Shown one piece after another: positions 1 through 8,830 of a stretch of DNA of 64,000 bases (positions are counted from its first letter, which is position 1; each line of letters starts with the position of its first letter). The translations under genes and the position numbers were made by a program. The DNA comes from Micromonospora aurantiaca ATCC 27029 (GTDB taxonomy: Bacteria; Actinomycetota; Actinomycetes; Mycobacteriales; Micromonosporaceae). The DNA is taken from assembly GCF_000145235.1 (NCBI RefSeq), contig NC_014391.1:2860001-2924000 (forward strand). Direction: 5' to 3'. The notes beneath the pieces were generated by a model. The model did not search any database and was not told the origin of the DNA. It worked only from the letters and a program-made list of their open reading frames with translations.

Positions 1-665
1 ACCTGCACACCCTGCCCGATGTCCGGGTGCCGGCCGTCGTGCCCGAGCTGTCCAGCCGCACGGTTCTGGTGACGGAGTGGATGGACGGGCTGGTACGCGA
101 CGCCCAGCCGACCGGCGCTCGCCGGACGGCGGTGCTCAACGGGCTGCGGGCCGCCTACCAGATGCTCTTCCGGGACGGCTTCGTCCACTGTGACCTGCAC
201 CCGGGAAACCTCTACCTGATGGCGGACGGGACGGCGGTGATCGTCGACGCGGGCTTCGTCCGCTGTCTGACCGACTTCGCGCGCCGTACCTTCGCCGAGT
301 TCTTCTACCACCTCGGCCGCAACGACGGGCGACGCTGCGCCGAGGTCCTGCTGTCGACGGCTCGGGCGCCCGGCGGCGGGTACGACCGGGACGGCTTCCG
401 GGAGGACGTGGTGGCGCTGGTGGCCCGCAACAGCTCGGTCGCGGCCGCGGACTTCGACCTGGTGTCCTTCGCGGCCTCGCTCTTCGCCATCCAGCGCTCC
501 CGCGGCCTGTACGCCGACCCGCAGTTCGTCTTCCCGATCCTCGCCCTGCTGGTGCTCGAGGGCTCGGTGCGCGAACTGGCGCCGGACATCGACTTCCAGG
601 CCGAGGCGGTGCCCTACGTGCTCCGCGGACTCCAGGAGACGGCCTCCCTGACCACGCGCCCCTGA
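1..665 (+). CDS. AarF/ABC1/UbiB-type atypical kinase, 3' part
   Basis: The gene begins before the window; the open frame runs in from position 3. The visible part carries the atypical-kinase catalytic motif HCDLHPGN (about nt 186-209), followed by the metal-binding loop. That loop reads VDAG here, not the usual DFG. Family members (UbiB/AarF, ADCK) are protein-kinase-like ATPases tied to quinone or lipid metabolism; the substrate cannot be told here. The tail after the kinase loop is helical and alanine/leucine-rich, as usual. The next gene starts 58 bp downstream, after a short stretch in which CCCACGCGCCCCTGA-like units are repeated. The family call is firm; the DAG variant could indicate altered activity or simple divergence. 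Confidence 0.85.
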   Translation, partial: LHTLPDVRVPAVVPELSSRTVLVTEWMDGLVRDAQPTGARRTAVLNGLRAAYQMLFRDGFVHCDLHPGNLYLMADGTAVIVDAGFVRCLTDFARRTFAEFFYHLGRNDGRRCAEVLLSTARAPGGGYDRDGFREDVVALVARNSSVAAADFDLVSFAASLFAIQRSRGLYADPQFVFPILALLVLEGSVRELAPDIDFQAEAVPYVLRGLQETASLTTRP

Positions 666-723
666 CCCACGCGCCCCTGACCCACGCGCCCCTGATCCAC
701 GCGCTCCGAGAGGAGACCGGAAC

Positions 724-2421
724 ATGGAAACCCACGAGCACGTCGACGCGGTGGTCGTCGGCTCCGGATTCGGCGGCTCGGTCGCCGCGTACCGGCTGGC
801 GGAGGCGGGCCGCCGCACCGTGGTGCTGGAGCGCGGGCGGCCGTACCCGCCGGGCAGCTTCCCGCGTACGCCGCAGGAGATGGGCCGGGCGTTCTGGGAT
901 CCGAGCGAAGGGCTGTACGGCCTGTTCGACGTGTGGACCTTCCGGGGACTGGAGTCGGTGGTGGCCAGCGGTCTCGGCGGCGGCTCCCTGATCTACGCGA
1001 ACGTCCTGCTGCGCAAGGACGAGCACTGGTTCGTCACCGAGGATCCGGTGCCCGGCGCCGGCCATGAGAACTGGCCGGTGACCCGGGCCGACCTGGACCC
1101 GCACTACGACCGGGTCGAGCGGATGCTGGGCGCCAGCCGGTTCCCGGCCGACCGTCCGCCGTACCGCTCGGTGCCCAAGGCGGCGGCGATGAGGACGGCA
1201 GCCGAACGGCTGGGACTGGCGTACCAGTACCCGCCGCTCGCGGTCAGCTTCGCTCCGGGGCCGGGCGCGGAGCCGGTCCCGGCCGCGCTGATCGCCGAGC
1301 CGGCGTACGGCAACCTGCACGCCGCGCCGCGCCGCACCTGCCGGTTGTGCGGAGAGTGCGACATCGGCTGCAACGACGGCGCCAAGAACACCCTCGACCA
1401 CACCTACCTGTCGGCGGCCCGGTGGCACGGCGCGGAGCTGCGGACCCGCGCCGAGGTCCGGTCGATCCGCCCCCGGCGCGGCGGCGGGTACGAGGTCCGG
1501 TATCTCGTACACGACCCGGTCGACGAGGACCGGCGGAGCGACGGCCGCGCCCGGCCGGGCAGGACGATCACCTGTGACCGTCTGGTGCTCGCCGCGGGCA
1601 CGTACGGCACCACGTACCTGCTGCTGCGGAACCGGCACCAGCTGCCCGCCGTCGGCCCGGCACTCGGCACCCGGTTCAGCGGCAACGGTGATCTGCTCGG
1701 GCTGATCCGGCCGCCACGTCGCGGCGACGCCACCCGCTTCTCGGCAAGCCGCGGGCCCGTCATCACCACGGCCATCCGGGTGGGGGACGCGCACGACGGG
1801 GACGGCTCTCCGGGCCGCGGCTTCTATCTTCAGGACGGCGGCTACCCCGGGTTCGTGGACTGGCTGGCGGAGTCGTCCCGGCTGTCCGGCGCCTCGGCCC
1901 GCCGGCTGCGGTTCGCTGTGGACTGGCTGTCGGCCCGGCTCACCGGCTCGCCCCGCAGCGGTCTGGGCGGGGGACTGGCCCGGCTGCTCGGCGACGGCCG
2001 GCTCTCCGCCGGCTCGCTGCCGCTCCTCGGTATGGGACGGGACGTGCCGGACGGCGTGTTCCGGCTGCGCGGCGACCACCTCGACGTGGACTGGACGACC
2101 CGGACCAGCGCCGGCTATTTCGCGGCGGTCCGGTCCACGATGCGAGCGGTGGCCGACGTCCTGGGTGGCCGCTACACCGACAACCCCGCGTGGTGGCTGC
2201 GCCGGGTGGTCACCGTCCATCCGCTCGGGGGCGCGCCGATGGGCCGCCACCGGGGGGACGGGGTGTGCGACGGGCACGGCCAGGTGTTCGGTCATCCCGG
2301 CCTCTACGTGCTCGACGGCTCGGCGATGCCCGGGCCGGTGGGACCGAATCCGGCGCTCACGATCGCGGCGGTGGCCGACCGGGCCCTGGACCGGCTGCTG
2401 GGGGAGCCGGCGGGGCGGTAG
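724..2421 (+). CDS. GMC-family FAD-dependent oxidoreductase (cholesterol-oxidase-like)
   Basis: 565 residues. The N-terminus has the dinucleotide-binding motif GSGFGGS (residues 13-19). The middle has the CRLCGECDIGC segment (about residues 204-214) seen in the cholesterol-oxidase-like branch of the GMC family. The C-terminus has HPLGGAPMG and NPALTI, which place the catalytic His region and the FAD-binding end. The ATG follows GAGAGGAGACCGGAAC, a good ribosome-binding site. The protein should oxidise an alcohol using FAD; the substrate is unknown. There is no obvious signal peptide, so it is probably cytoplasmic. It follows the AarF-like gene in the same direction and may be co-transcribed with it. 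Confidence 0.9.
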   Translation: METHEHVDAVVVGSGFGGSVAAYRLAEAGRRTVVLERGRPYPPGSFPRTPQEMGRAFWDPSEGLYGLFDVWTFRGLESVVASGLGGGSLIYANVLLRKDEHWFVTEDPVPGAGHENWPVTRADLDPHYDRVERMLGASRFPADRPPYRSVPKAAAMRTAAERLGLAYQYPPLAVSFAPGPGAEPVPAALIAEPAYGNLHAAPRRTCRLCGECDIGCNDGAKNTLDHTYLSAARWHGAELRTRAEVRSIRPRRGGGYEVRYLVHDPVDEDRRSDGRARPGRTITCDRLVLAAGTYGTTYLLLRNRHQLPAVGPALGTRFSGNGDLLGLIRPPRRGDATRFSASRGPVITTAIRVGDAHDGDGSPGRGFYLQDGGYPGFVDWLAESSRLSGASARRLRFAVDWLSARLTGSPRSGLGGGLARLLGDGRLSAGSLPLLGMGRDVPDGVFRLRGDHLDVDWTTRTSAGYFAAVRSTMRAVADVLGGRYTDNPAWWLRRVVTVHPLGGAPMGRHRGDGVCDGHGQVFGHPGLYVLDGSAMPGPVGPNPALTIAAVADRALDRLLGEPAGR

Positions 2422-2489
2422 CCCTCGGTCCGAGGTCGGGACCGGCTGCCATTGACCCGGCGAGCCGACCGGCGGCGGCCACTAATCGG

Positions 2490-2519
2490 TTGCCCGACGC
2501 GGCAGGGACTGCCTAGATT
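2490..2519 (+). promoter_or_regulatory. Candidate promoter of the PARG-like/OsmC pair
   Basis: TTGCCC (2490-2495) and TAGATT (2514-2519) are separated by 18 bp, a reasonable housekeeping-type promoter. The expected start of transcription falls at about 2526-2527, on the first base of an ATG. That ATG opens a nine-codon frame (2527-2556) whose TGA overlaps the ATG of the next gene. The layout suggests a leaderless mini-ORF coupled to the main gene (inference). Confidence 0.45.
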
Positions 2520-2552
2520 GCCGATCATGCACGACATCGACGGGTATGCCGG

Positions 2553-3368
2553 ATGAGTGGCCGTCTCCGCGAGATCGCCCGGCAGACGGTCGCGATCACC
2601 GAAGCCGGACGCTATCGCAACAATGCCGGCGAGGACATCGCGATCGAAGCGGCGGTACGCGCCGCCGTCGCCGGCACCCGTGAGCACCTGCCGGACGAGG
2701 TCCTCCACGTCGACGGCGCGAAGCCCGGCACCGGCGACCTGGAGGTGACGCACGAGTCGACGTTGCAGGCGGCCCGCCGGCTCGGGCCCGGCGCGGCGTG
2801 TCTGGTGTTCGCGTCGGCGAAGAACCCGGGCGGCGGGTTCCTGGGCGGCGCGAAGGCGCAGGAGGAGAGCATCGCCCGCGCGTCCGCGCTGTACCCGTGT
2901 CTGCTCGCGGCGCCCGACTTCTACGCCTTCCACCGGGCGCAGCGGGATCTGCGGTACAGCGACCGGGTCGTCTACTCGCCGGGCGTGCCGGTGTTCCGGG
3001 ACGACAAGGGCGACCTGCTCGACCAGCCGTACACGACGTCCTTCCTGACCGCGGCGGCGCCCAACCTGGGCGCGATGGTGCGCAATCAGCCGGAGCACGC
3101 CGCGGACGTGCCGGCGGCGCTGGGCCGGCGCGCCCGGCGGGTGCTGGAGGTGGCGGCCGCGCACGGGCATCGGACAGTGGTGCTGGGCGCGTGGGGGTGC
3201 GGGGTGTTCCGGAACGACCCGGCGACGGTGGCCGGTGCGTTCGCCGACGCGCTCCGGGTGGTCGACCGGTTCGACCTCGTGGTGTTCGCCGTTCGTGACG
3301 GGTTGCCGGGCACACCGGTGTACCGCACGTTCGCGGAACGCTTTTCGGTAGGTTCGTCGCATGAGTGA
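2553..3368 (+). CDS. TIGR02452-family microbial-type poly(ADP-ribose) glycohydrolase-like protein
   Basis: 271 residues. The macrodomain-like core carries NPGGGFLGGAKAQEE (about residues 91-105), the GGG...QEE signature of bacterial-type PARG, where the paired glutamates are catalytic. Family proteins remove ADP-ribose polymers or related modifications; the cellular target here is unknown. ATG 2553 overlaps the stop of a nine-codon upstream frame (ATGA). The end overlaps the start of the OsmC-like gene by 8 bp, so the two are translationally coupled. No signal peptide is seen. Confidence 0.85.
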   Translation: MSGRLREIARQTVAITEAGRYRNNAGEDIAIEAAVRAAVAGTREHLPDEVLHVDGAKPGTGDLEVTHESTLQAARRLGPGAACLVFASAKNPGGGFLGGAKAQEESIARASALYPCLLAAPDFYAFHRAQRDLRYSDRVVYSPGVPVFRDDKGDLLDQPYTTSFLTAAAPNLGAMVRNQPEHAADVPAALGRRARRVLEVAAAHGHRTVVLGAWGCGVFRNDPATVAGAFADALRVVDRFDLVVFAVRDGLPGTPVYRTFAERFSVGSSHE

Positions 3369-3813
3369 CGACACCTTCCGGTCGGTGGAGATCGAGCGCA
3401 CCAGCGTGGGCAGATACGTCGCGCGCAACGCCCGCGGCGGCGAGCTGTCGATGGGTACGGGGGAGGACGCGACCTTCACGCCCGTGGAACTGCTGCTGGC
3501 GGCCCTCGGCGGCTGCACCGCCGTGGACGTCGACCACGTGACCAGCCGGCGCGCCGAACCGACCCGGTTCGCCGTCACGGTGAGCGGCGACAAGATCCGT
3601 GACCCGGAGGCCGGGAACCGGATGGAGAACCTCACCGTCACGTTCGCGGTGACGTTCCCGGACGGCGCGGACGGTGACCGGGCACGAGAGGTGCTGCCGC
3701 GTTCGCTGCGGCAGTCGCACGACCGGCTCTGCACCGTGTCCCGCACGGTGGAGCTGGGCACTCCGGTCTCCATCGTGGACGCGAACGACCCGGGTCCGGC
3801 CGACCCGCGCTAA
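3361..3813 (+). CDS. OsmC/Ohr-family protein
   Basis: 150 residues. The pattern FTPVELLLAALGGCTAVDV (about residues 39-57) is the typical OsmC active-site helix with its peroxidatic Cys. The expected second Cys near the C-terminus (DRLCTVSRTV) is also present. Family members reduce organic hydroperoxides through a Cys pair. The start overlaps the PARG-like gene by 8 bp, so both are probably made from one transcript; a stress or detoxification role is inferred. Confidence 0.85.
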   Translation: MSDDTFRSVEIERTSVGRYVARNARGGELSMGTGEDATFTPVELLLAALGGCTAVDVDHVTSRRAEPTRFAVTVSGDKIRDPEAGNRMENLTVTFAVTFPDGADGDRAREVLPRSLRQSHDRLCTVSRTVELGTPVSIVDANDPGPADPR

Positions 3814-3861
3814 GCCGGCGACGCGGCTCCGGCGTGCGGCCGGAGCCCTGTCAGCAGCTCT

Positions 3862-3873
3862 GTTAGCGCTAAC
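3862..3873. promoter_or_regulatory. LacI-family-type palindromic operator
   Basis: GTTAGCGCTAAC is a perfect 12-bp palindrome with a central CG. This is the classic form of operators bound by LacI-family sugar repressors in actinomycetes. It lies about 190 bp before the arabinan-degrading operon. No LacI gene is visible in the window, so the repressor would be encoded elsewhere. Confidence 0.5.
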
Positions 3874-3942
3874 TAACCGCCCGCGCCGTGAGACGAGTGC
3901 GCCGTGATGTGACGCCGGGCTGCAGCGGAAATCAGCGAGACC

Positions 3943-3971
3943 TTGACAGATATCGATGTTATCGACAACAT
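3943..3971 (+). promoter_or_regulatory. Promoter with overlapping operator for the arabinan operon
   Basis: TTGACA (3943-3948) is followed after 17 bp by CAACAT (3966-3971). The near-palindrome ATGTTATCGACAACAT (3956-3971) covers the end of the spacer and the -10 box, so a bound repressor would block polymerase. The central CG again points to a LacI-type regulator. The first gene starts about 90 bp downstream. Confidence 0.55.
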
Positions 3972-4063
3972 GACCGGTAACCCGGACGTAACGCCGCCGC
4001 CATCATCCTTCGCCCCCGATCGTGCTTCCGGGAGCCGGAGGCGGCCGAGCGCAGGAGGTTTCG

Positions 4064-5533
4064 GTGACAGGGACCGCTCGGACGACGCGTACGGCGGCTG
4101 TCGTGGTCTCGGCGGCGCTGGTCCTCGCCGCGGGGGTGGTGGCAGGGATGCCGCCGGCGTCGGCGGCGACAGTCGACACGTCCGCGTCGTACGTCGTCGT
4201 GAACCGGCACAGCGGCAAGGCGATGGACCTGTACGACTGGTCGACCGCGGAGAACGCGCCGGTGAACCAGTGGACGCGCAACGACCTCGCGGTGCAGCAG
4301 TGGCAGTTCGTGGACGCCGGCGGCGGGTTCTACAAGGTGCGATCCCGGCACAGCGGAAAGGTGCTGGAGTTGCCGAACGGCGGCGACGGCACGCAGCTCG
4401 TGCAGAGCACCGACCGCTCGTCGGCCACCCAGCAGTTCCGGTTGCAGGACTCCGCGGGCGGGTTCGTGCGGTTCGTGAACCGGCAGTGGGGCAAGGTCGT
4501 CGACGTGTGGCAGTGGTCGACGGCCGACGGTGGCCGGCTGGCCGGCTACGCCGATCTCGACGGCGCCAACCAGCAGTGGCAGCTGATCCGGCTGGGCGGC
4601 GGCACACCCACCACACCGGCGCCCACGACCCCGGCACCGACCACCCCGGCGCCCGCCTACCCGCAGCCCGGCCGGGTGACCGGGGACATCGGCGTCCACG
4701 ACCCGACTGTGGTCAAGCGACCCGACGGCACCTACCTCGTCGCGCACACCGGTGACGGCATCGCGCTGAAGACCTCCGCCGACCGGATCGCCTTCCGCAA
4801 CGCGGGCGCCGTCTTCCCCGGCGGGGCACCGTGGACCACCACGTACACCGGGGGAGCGCGCAACCTGTGGGCGCCGGACCTGTCGTACCGCAACGGGCGC
4901 TACCACCTGTACTACTCGGCGTCCACGTTCGGTTCCAACCGCTCGGCGATCTTCCTGGCCACCAGCACCACCGGGAACTCCGGGAGCTGGACCCACGAGG
5001 GGCTGGTCGTCGAGTCGCGGACCACCGACGACTTCAACGCCATCGACCCGAACCTCACCGTCGACGACCAGGGCCGCTGGTGGCTCACCTTCGGCTCGTT
5101 CTGGTCCGGCATCAAGATGATCCCGATCGACCCGGCCACCGGACGCCGGCTCGGCACCGCCCTGTACGCGCTCGCGAACTACGGCCCCGGCATCGAGGCA
5201 CCCGTCCTGGTCAAGCGCGGCGCCTGGTACTACCTGTACGTCTCGTTCGACAGATGCTGCCAGGGTGCCGCCAGCACGTACCGGATCATGGTCGGTCGCT
5301 CGGCGAGCCCCACCGGGCCGTTCGTCGACCGCGCGGGCCGGGACATGCTCGCCGGGGGCGGCACGCAGATCCTGGCCTCGCACGGCAGCGTGCACGGCCC
5401 CGGCCACCAGGCGGTCCTCGCCGACACCGACGGCGACGTCCTCTTCTACCACTACTACGCCGAGAACGGCGCGTCGCTGCTCGGCGTCAACCGCATCGGC
5501 TACGACGCCGCTGCCTGGCCCTACGCGTACTGA
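4064..5533 (+). CDS. Secreted GH43 arabinan endo-1,5-alpha-L-arabinosidase with ricin-type lectin domain
   Basis: The GTG at 4064 is chosen because AGGAGG (4053-4058) sits 5 bp before it; an in-frame ATG at 4022 lacks such a site. The protein has about 490 residues. It starts with a signal peptide ending near ASA|ATVDTS, then one ricin-B/CBM13 trefoil with repeated QQWQ motifs, then a Thr/Pro linker (about residues 181-200). The GH43 five-blade domain follows. The expected acids are seen: HDP (about 212), AIDPN (about 327) and IEAP (about 376). Family members cut alpha-1,5-arabinan outside the cell. It is the first gene of a three-gene operon behind operator-like palindromes. Confidence 0.9.
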   Translation: MTGTARTTRTAAVVVSAALVLAAGVVAGMPPASAATVDTSASYVVVNRHSGKAMDLYDWSTAENAPVNQWTRNDLAVQQWQFVDAGGGFYKVRSRHSGKVLELPNGGDGTQLVQSTDRSSATQQFRLQDSAGGFVRFVNRQWGKVVDVWQWSTADGGRLAGYADLDGANQQWQLIRLGGGTPTTPAPTTPAPTTPAPAYPQPGRVTGDIGVHDPTVVKRPDGTYLVAHTGDGIALKTSADRIAFRNAGAVFPGGAPWTTTYTGGARNLWAPDLSYRNGRYHLYYSASTFGSNRSAIFLATSTTGNSGSWTHEGLVVESRTTDDFNAIDPNLTVDDQGRWWLTFGSFWSGIKMIPIDPATGRRLGTALYALANYGPGIEAPVLVKRGAWYYLYVSFDRCCQGAASTYRIMVGRSASPTGPFVDRAGRDMLAGGGTQILASHGSVHGPGHQAVLADTDGDVLFYHYYAENGASLLGVNRIGYDAAAWPYAY

Positions 5534-5556
5534 ACCGGCCACCAGGGAGGGCGCGC

Positions 5557-7068
5557 ATGTCGCCTCGTCACCTTCTCCACCCGGCCCGCCGCACGGCCGC
5601 CGACCCGGCCCGCACCGCCGACCCGGCCCGCCGTCGTCTGCGGCCGATCCTGGCCGCGGCGCTCGCGATGCTCACCGCGTCCGCCGGTCTCACCGCGCCC
5701 GGCCCCGCGCAGGCGGCGCCCGCGGTGAACTACGCCAACCCGCTGGTCGACCAACGCGCCGACCCGCACATCGTCAGGCACACCGACGGCTACTACTACA
5801 TGACCGCGACGGTGCCGCAGTACGACCGGATCGTGCTCCGGCGGGCCACCACGCTGCAAGGGCTGGCCACCGCCACGGAGACGACGATCTGGCGCCGGCA
5901 CACGAGCGGCGAGATGGGCGCCCACATTTGGGCCCCGGAGATCCACTTCATAAACGGCAGGTGGTACGTCTACTTCGCCGCCGGGCGGACCGACGACGTG
6001 TGGCGGATCCGGATGTACGTGCTGGAGAACGCGAGCGCGAACCCGCTGACCGGCTCGTGGACCGAACGCGGCCGGATCACCACCCCGTGGGACACGTTCA
6101 GCCTGGACGCCTCGACGTTCGTGGTGAACGGGGTGCGGTACCTGACCTGGGCCCAGCAGGAACCGGGCATCGCCACCAACTCCAACGTCTACCTCGCCCG
6201 GACGGGCGCCGAACCGTGGCAGATCACCGGCCCGGTGGCCCGGCTGGTCGTGCCGGCGTACGACTGGGAGACCCGCGGTTACCGCGTCGCCGAAGGACCG
6301 GCTGTGATCCAGCGCAACGGCCGGGTCTTCCTCACGTACTCGGCCAGCGCCACCGACGCGAACTACTGCCTCGGCATGCTCACCGCGTCGGCCGGCGCGA
6401 ACCTGCTCGACCCCGCCTCCTGGAGCAAGAGCCCGACCCCGGTGTTCGCGAGCAACGCCGCCACCGGCCAGTACGGCCCCGGCCACAACTCCTTCACCGT
6501 CTCCGAGGACGGGCAGAGCGACATCCTCGTCTACCACGACCGCAACTACCGGGACATCAGCGGTGATCCGCTCAACGACCCGAACCGGCGGACCCGGATC
6601 CAGAAGCTGTACTGGAACGCCGACGGCACGCCGAACCTCGGCATCCCCGTACCCGACGGCGCCACACCGGTCCGGTTACGCTCGCACGATCTCCCGGCCG
6701 CCTACGTCCGGCACTACGACTACCGGGCCCGGGTCGAACCGAACGTCACCAACCTCGCCGACTCGCAGTTCCGCCTCGTCCCCGGTCTCGCCGGCGCCGG
6801 ATCGGTGTCGCTGGAGTCGACGAACTTCCCCGGTTACTACCTGCGGCACCGGGCCTTCGCTCTCTACGTCGAACGCGACGACGGCTCGGCCCTGTTCGAC
6901 GGCGACGCGAGCTTCCAGCGCCGACCGGGCCTGGCCACGACCGAAGGGCTCTCCCTGGAATCGCAGAACTACCCCGGCCGGTACGTCCGCCACCGGGACG
7001 GACTGCTCCAGCTCGAAACGGTGGGTACGGGCGCGGACCGGGCCGCGGCCACGTTCCACCTGGAGTAG
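5557..7068 (+). CDS. Secreted GH43 arabinofuranosidase with AbfB (CBM42) domain
   Basis: ATG 5557 follows AGGGAGG and lies 23 bp after the previous stop. The 503-residue product has a long Arg-rich signal peptide (cleavage near AQA|APAV) and a GH43 catalytic domain with RADPH (about 68-72), SLDAS (about 183) and VAEGP (about 245). A C-terminal AbfB-type arabinose-binding trefoil follows, with the repeats VRHYDYRARVE, LRHRAFALYVE and VRHRDGLLQLE. It probably releases arabinose from arabinan ends or branches and works with the preceding endo-acting enzyme. Confidence 0.88.
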   Translation: MSPRHLLHPARRTAADPARTADPARRRLRPILAAALAMLTASAGLTAPGPAQAAPAVNYANPLVDQRADPHIVRHTDGYYYMTATVPQYDRIVLRRATTLQGLATATETTIWRRHTSGEMGAHIWAPEIHFINGRWYVYFAAGRTDDVWRIRMYVLENASANPLTGSWTERGRITTPWDTFSLDASTFVVNGVRYLTWAQQEPGIATNSNVYLARTGAEPWQITGPVARLVVPAYDWETRGYRVAEGPAVIQRNGRVFLTYSASATDANYCLGMLTASAGANLLDPASWSKSPTPVFASNAATGQYGPGHNSFTVSEDGQSDILVYHDRNYRDISGDPLNDPNRRTRIQKLYWNADGTPNLGIPVPDGATPVRLRSHDLPAAYVRHYDYRARVEPNVTNLADSQFRLVPGLAGAGSVSLESTNFPGYYLRHRAFALYVERDDGSALFDGDASFQRRPGLATTEGLSLESQNYPGRYVRHRDGLLQLETVGTGADRAAATFHLE

Positions 7069-7124
7069 GCGCCCCGACAACCGCTGCGCCGGACTCGGCG
7101 TACCCCTTTCTCGGAGGTCGAACG

Positions 7125-8786
7125 ATGCTCAACCCCGCAGTGACGTCGCCGCCCGGCGCCCGCCGGGGCCGGCGCGCCGGCCTGGCGCTGACCCTGGTGG
7201 CGGCGCTGGCCGCCGCGATCGGCGTGGCAGTGGTGGCCGCGCCGTCGGCGCAGGCGGCCACCATCGACACCAGCGCCTGGTACGTGCTCGTCAACCGCAA
7301 CAGCGGCAAGGCCCTCGACGTCCGGGACACCTCGACCAGCGACGGCGCGGCGATCCAGCAGTGGTCCCGCAACGACGGCGAGTGGCAGCAGTTCCAGTTC
7401 GTCTCCTCCGGCAGCGGCTACTACCGCCTCCGTGCCCGGCACAGCGGCAAGGTGGTCGACCTGTGGGAGTGGAACGTCGCGGACGGCGCGGAGTACCGGC
7501 AGTGGCCCGACCTCAACGCCGCCAACCAGCAGTTCCAGGTGCGCGACTCGGACGGCGGCTACATCCGGTTGATAAACAGGCACTCCGGCAAGGCACTGGA
7601 GGTCTGGGAGAGGTCGACCGCCGACGGCGCCCGGGTCAGCCAGTACGCCGATCTCAACGGCACCAACCAGCAGTGGCAGATGGTCCGGGTGGGCACCGGC
7701 GGCACGCCGACCACGCCGCCGCCGTCCACCGGGTGCGGCAGCGGCTCCTACCAGGCCGAGGCCGTGCTGAACGGCGGCACCTGGACGGCGCGCAACGGAT
7801 CGTCGACCGTGTACTCGGGCGGGGACATGCTCGCCGCGATGCAGGCAGCGGTGAACTCCCTGCCGGCGGGACGGACCGCGAAGCAGCGGGTGGTGGTGCG
7901 CGGCTCCGGGTCGATGAGCGCGGGGTCGCGGTTGTCGCTGCCGTCGTACACGACGCTCGCGGTCTGCGGCACGATCAACGTGACCGGCTCGGGGTCGGGT
8001 GACTATGCGCCCGTGTACTCGCGCGGGACCACCGACGTCGAGGTGCAGAACCTGACCCTCACCGGGGCGCCGCTGTACGGGATCTTCATGCGCAACGTGA
8101 ACAACCTGACGCTCGGCCAGATCGACATGCGGCTGTCCGGCGGCCTGGGGGTGCGGATCGACAACCACGGCGGCGACCGGGCGGTCAAGGTGCGCAACGT
8201 GCGGATCGACAGCGTGTACGTGTCGGGGACCGGCGCGCACGGCGTGGAGACGTACGGCGTGGACGGCCTGACGATCGGCACCGTCACCGCGCGCAACACC
8301 GGCTACTCCGGTCTGCTGCTCAACGACACGATCAACGCCACAGTCGGCACCGTCGACGCGCAGGGCGCCGGCACCGGAACCGGGTACGCGGCGTTCCGGA
8401 TGGCCAACCGCAACGGCCGGGTCGGCAGCTCGTACCCGACGAACATCCGGGTCGGCACCGTGATCGCGTCCGGCGGTGGCCGGGGGATCTTCTGCGTGTC
8501 GGAGTCCGGCGGCGCGGTCATCGACCGGGTGACGATCTCGAACACCGGGAACAACTCGATCCTCGTGGAGAACTGCTACAACGTCACCATCGCCGGGGTG
8601 TCCGGGACGGTGACGGGCGGCGGCGAGGTGCGGATCGCCTCGCGGACCGAGTTCCCGATCTCCTCCGGTATCCGCTTCCAGAACCTGACGGTCACCAACA
8701 CGAACATCACCCAGAGCCCGTGCGGCGGGGCGAACAACACGATCAGCAACGTCACGCGGGTCAACTCGACGCTCACCTGGTGCTGA
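7125..8786 (+). CDS. Secreted ricin-lectin plus parallel beta-helix protein
   Basis: 553 residues; ATG follows TCGGAGGTCGAACG. A signal peptide (cleavage near AQA|ATIDTS) leads into a ricin-B/CBM13 trefoil closely similar to that of the first gene in the operon. A TPTTPPPS linker follows, then a long right-handed parallel beta-helix rich in repeated NLTL, VRIDN and IGTV strands. Beta-helices of this type are found in polysaccharide lyases and GH28-like pectinases. I see no diagnostic catalytic motif, so the activity is not assigned. Position in the operon suggests it acts on pectin or arabinan side chains (inference). Confidence 0.75.
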   Translation: MLNPAVTSPPGARRGRRAGLALTLVAALAAAIGVAVVAAPSAQAATIDTSAWYVLVNRNSGKALDVRDTSTSDGAAIQQWSRNDGEWQQFQFVSSGSGYYRLRARHSGKVVDLWEWNVADGAEYRQWPDLNAANQQFQVRDSDGGYIRLINRHSGKALEVWERSTADGARVSQYADLNGTNQQWQMVRVGTGGTPTTPPPSTGCGSGSYQAEAVLNGGTWTARNGSSTVYSGGDMLAAMQAAVNSLPAGRTAKQRVVVRGSGSMSAGSRLSLPSYTTLAVCGTINVTGSGSGDYAPVYSRGTTDVEVQNLTLTGAPLYGIFMRNVNNLTLGQIDMRLSGGLGVRIDNHGGDRAVKVRNVRIDSVYVSGTGAHGVETYGVDGLTIGTVTARNTGYSGLLLNDTINATVGTVDAQGAGTGTGYAAFRMANRNGRVGSSYPTNIRVGTVIASGGGRGIFCVSESGGAVIDRVTISNTGNNSILVENCYNVTIAGVSGTVTGGGEVRIASRTEFPISSGIRFQNLTVTNTNITQSPCGGANNTISNVTRVNSTLTWC

Positions 8787-8790
8787 CGGT

Positions 8791-8830
8791 CCGGCTGCCC
8801 CGCAGTGCCGGTGGCGCGCGGGGCAGCCGG
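8791..8830. terminator. Bidirectional terminator hairpin
   Basis: CCGGCTGCCCCGC (8791-8803) pairs perfectly with GCGGGGCAGCCGG (8818-8830) across a 14-nt loop. It lies exactly between the stops of two convergent genes and has no T-run, as is common in actinomycetes. Confidence 0.75.

Noticed and set aside
136..2295. Very long minus-strand frame opposite the GMC oxidoreductase
   Set aside because: Arg/Pro/Gly-rich shadow typical of high-GC DNA; the plus strand carries clear FAD-binding motifs.
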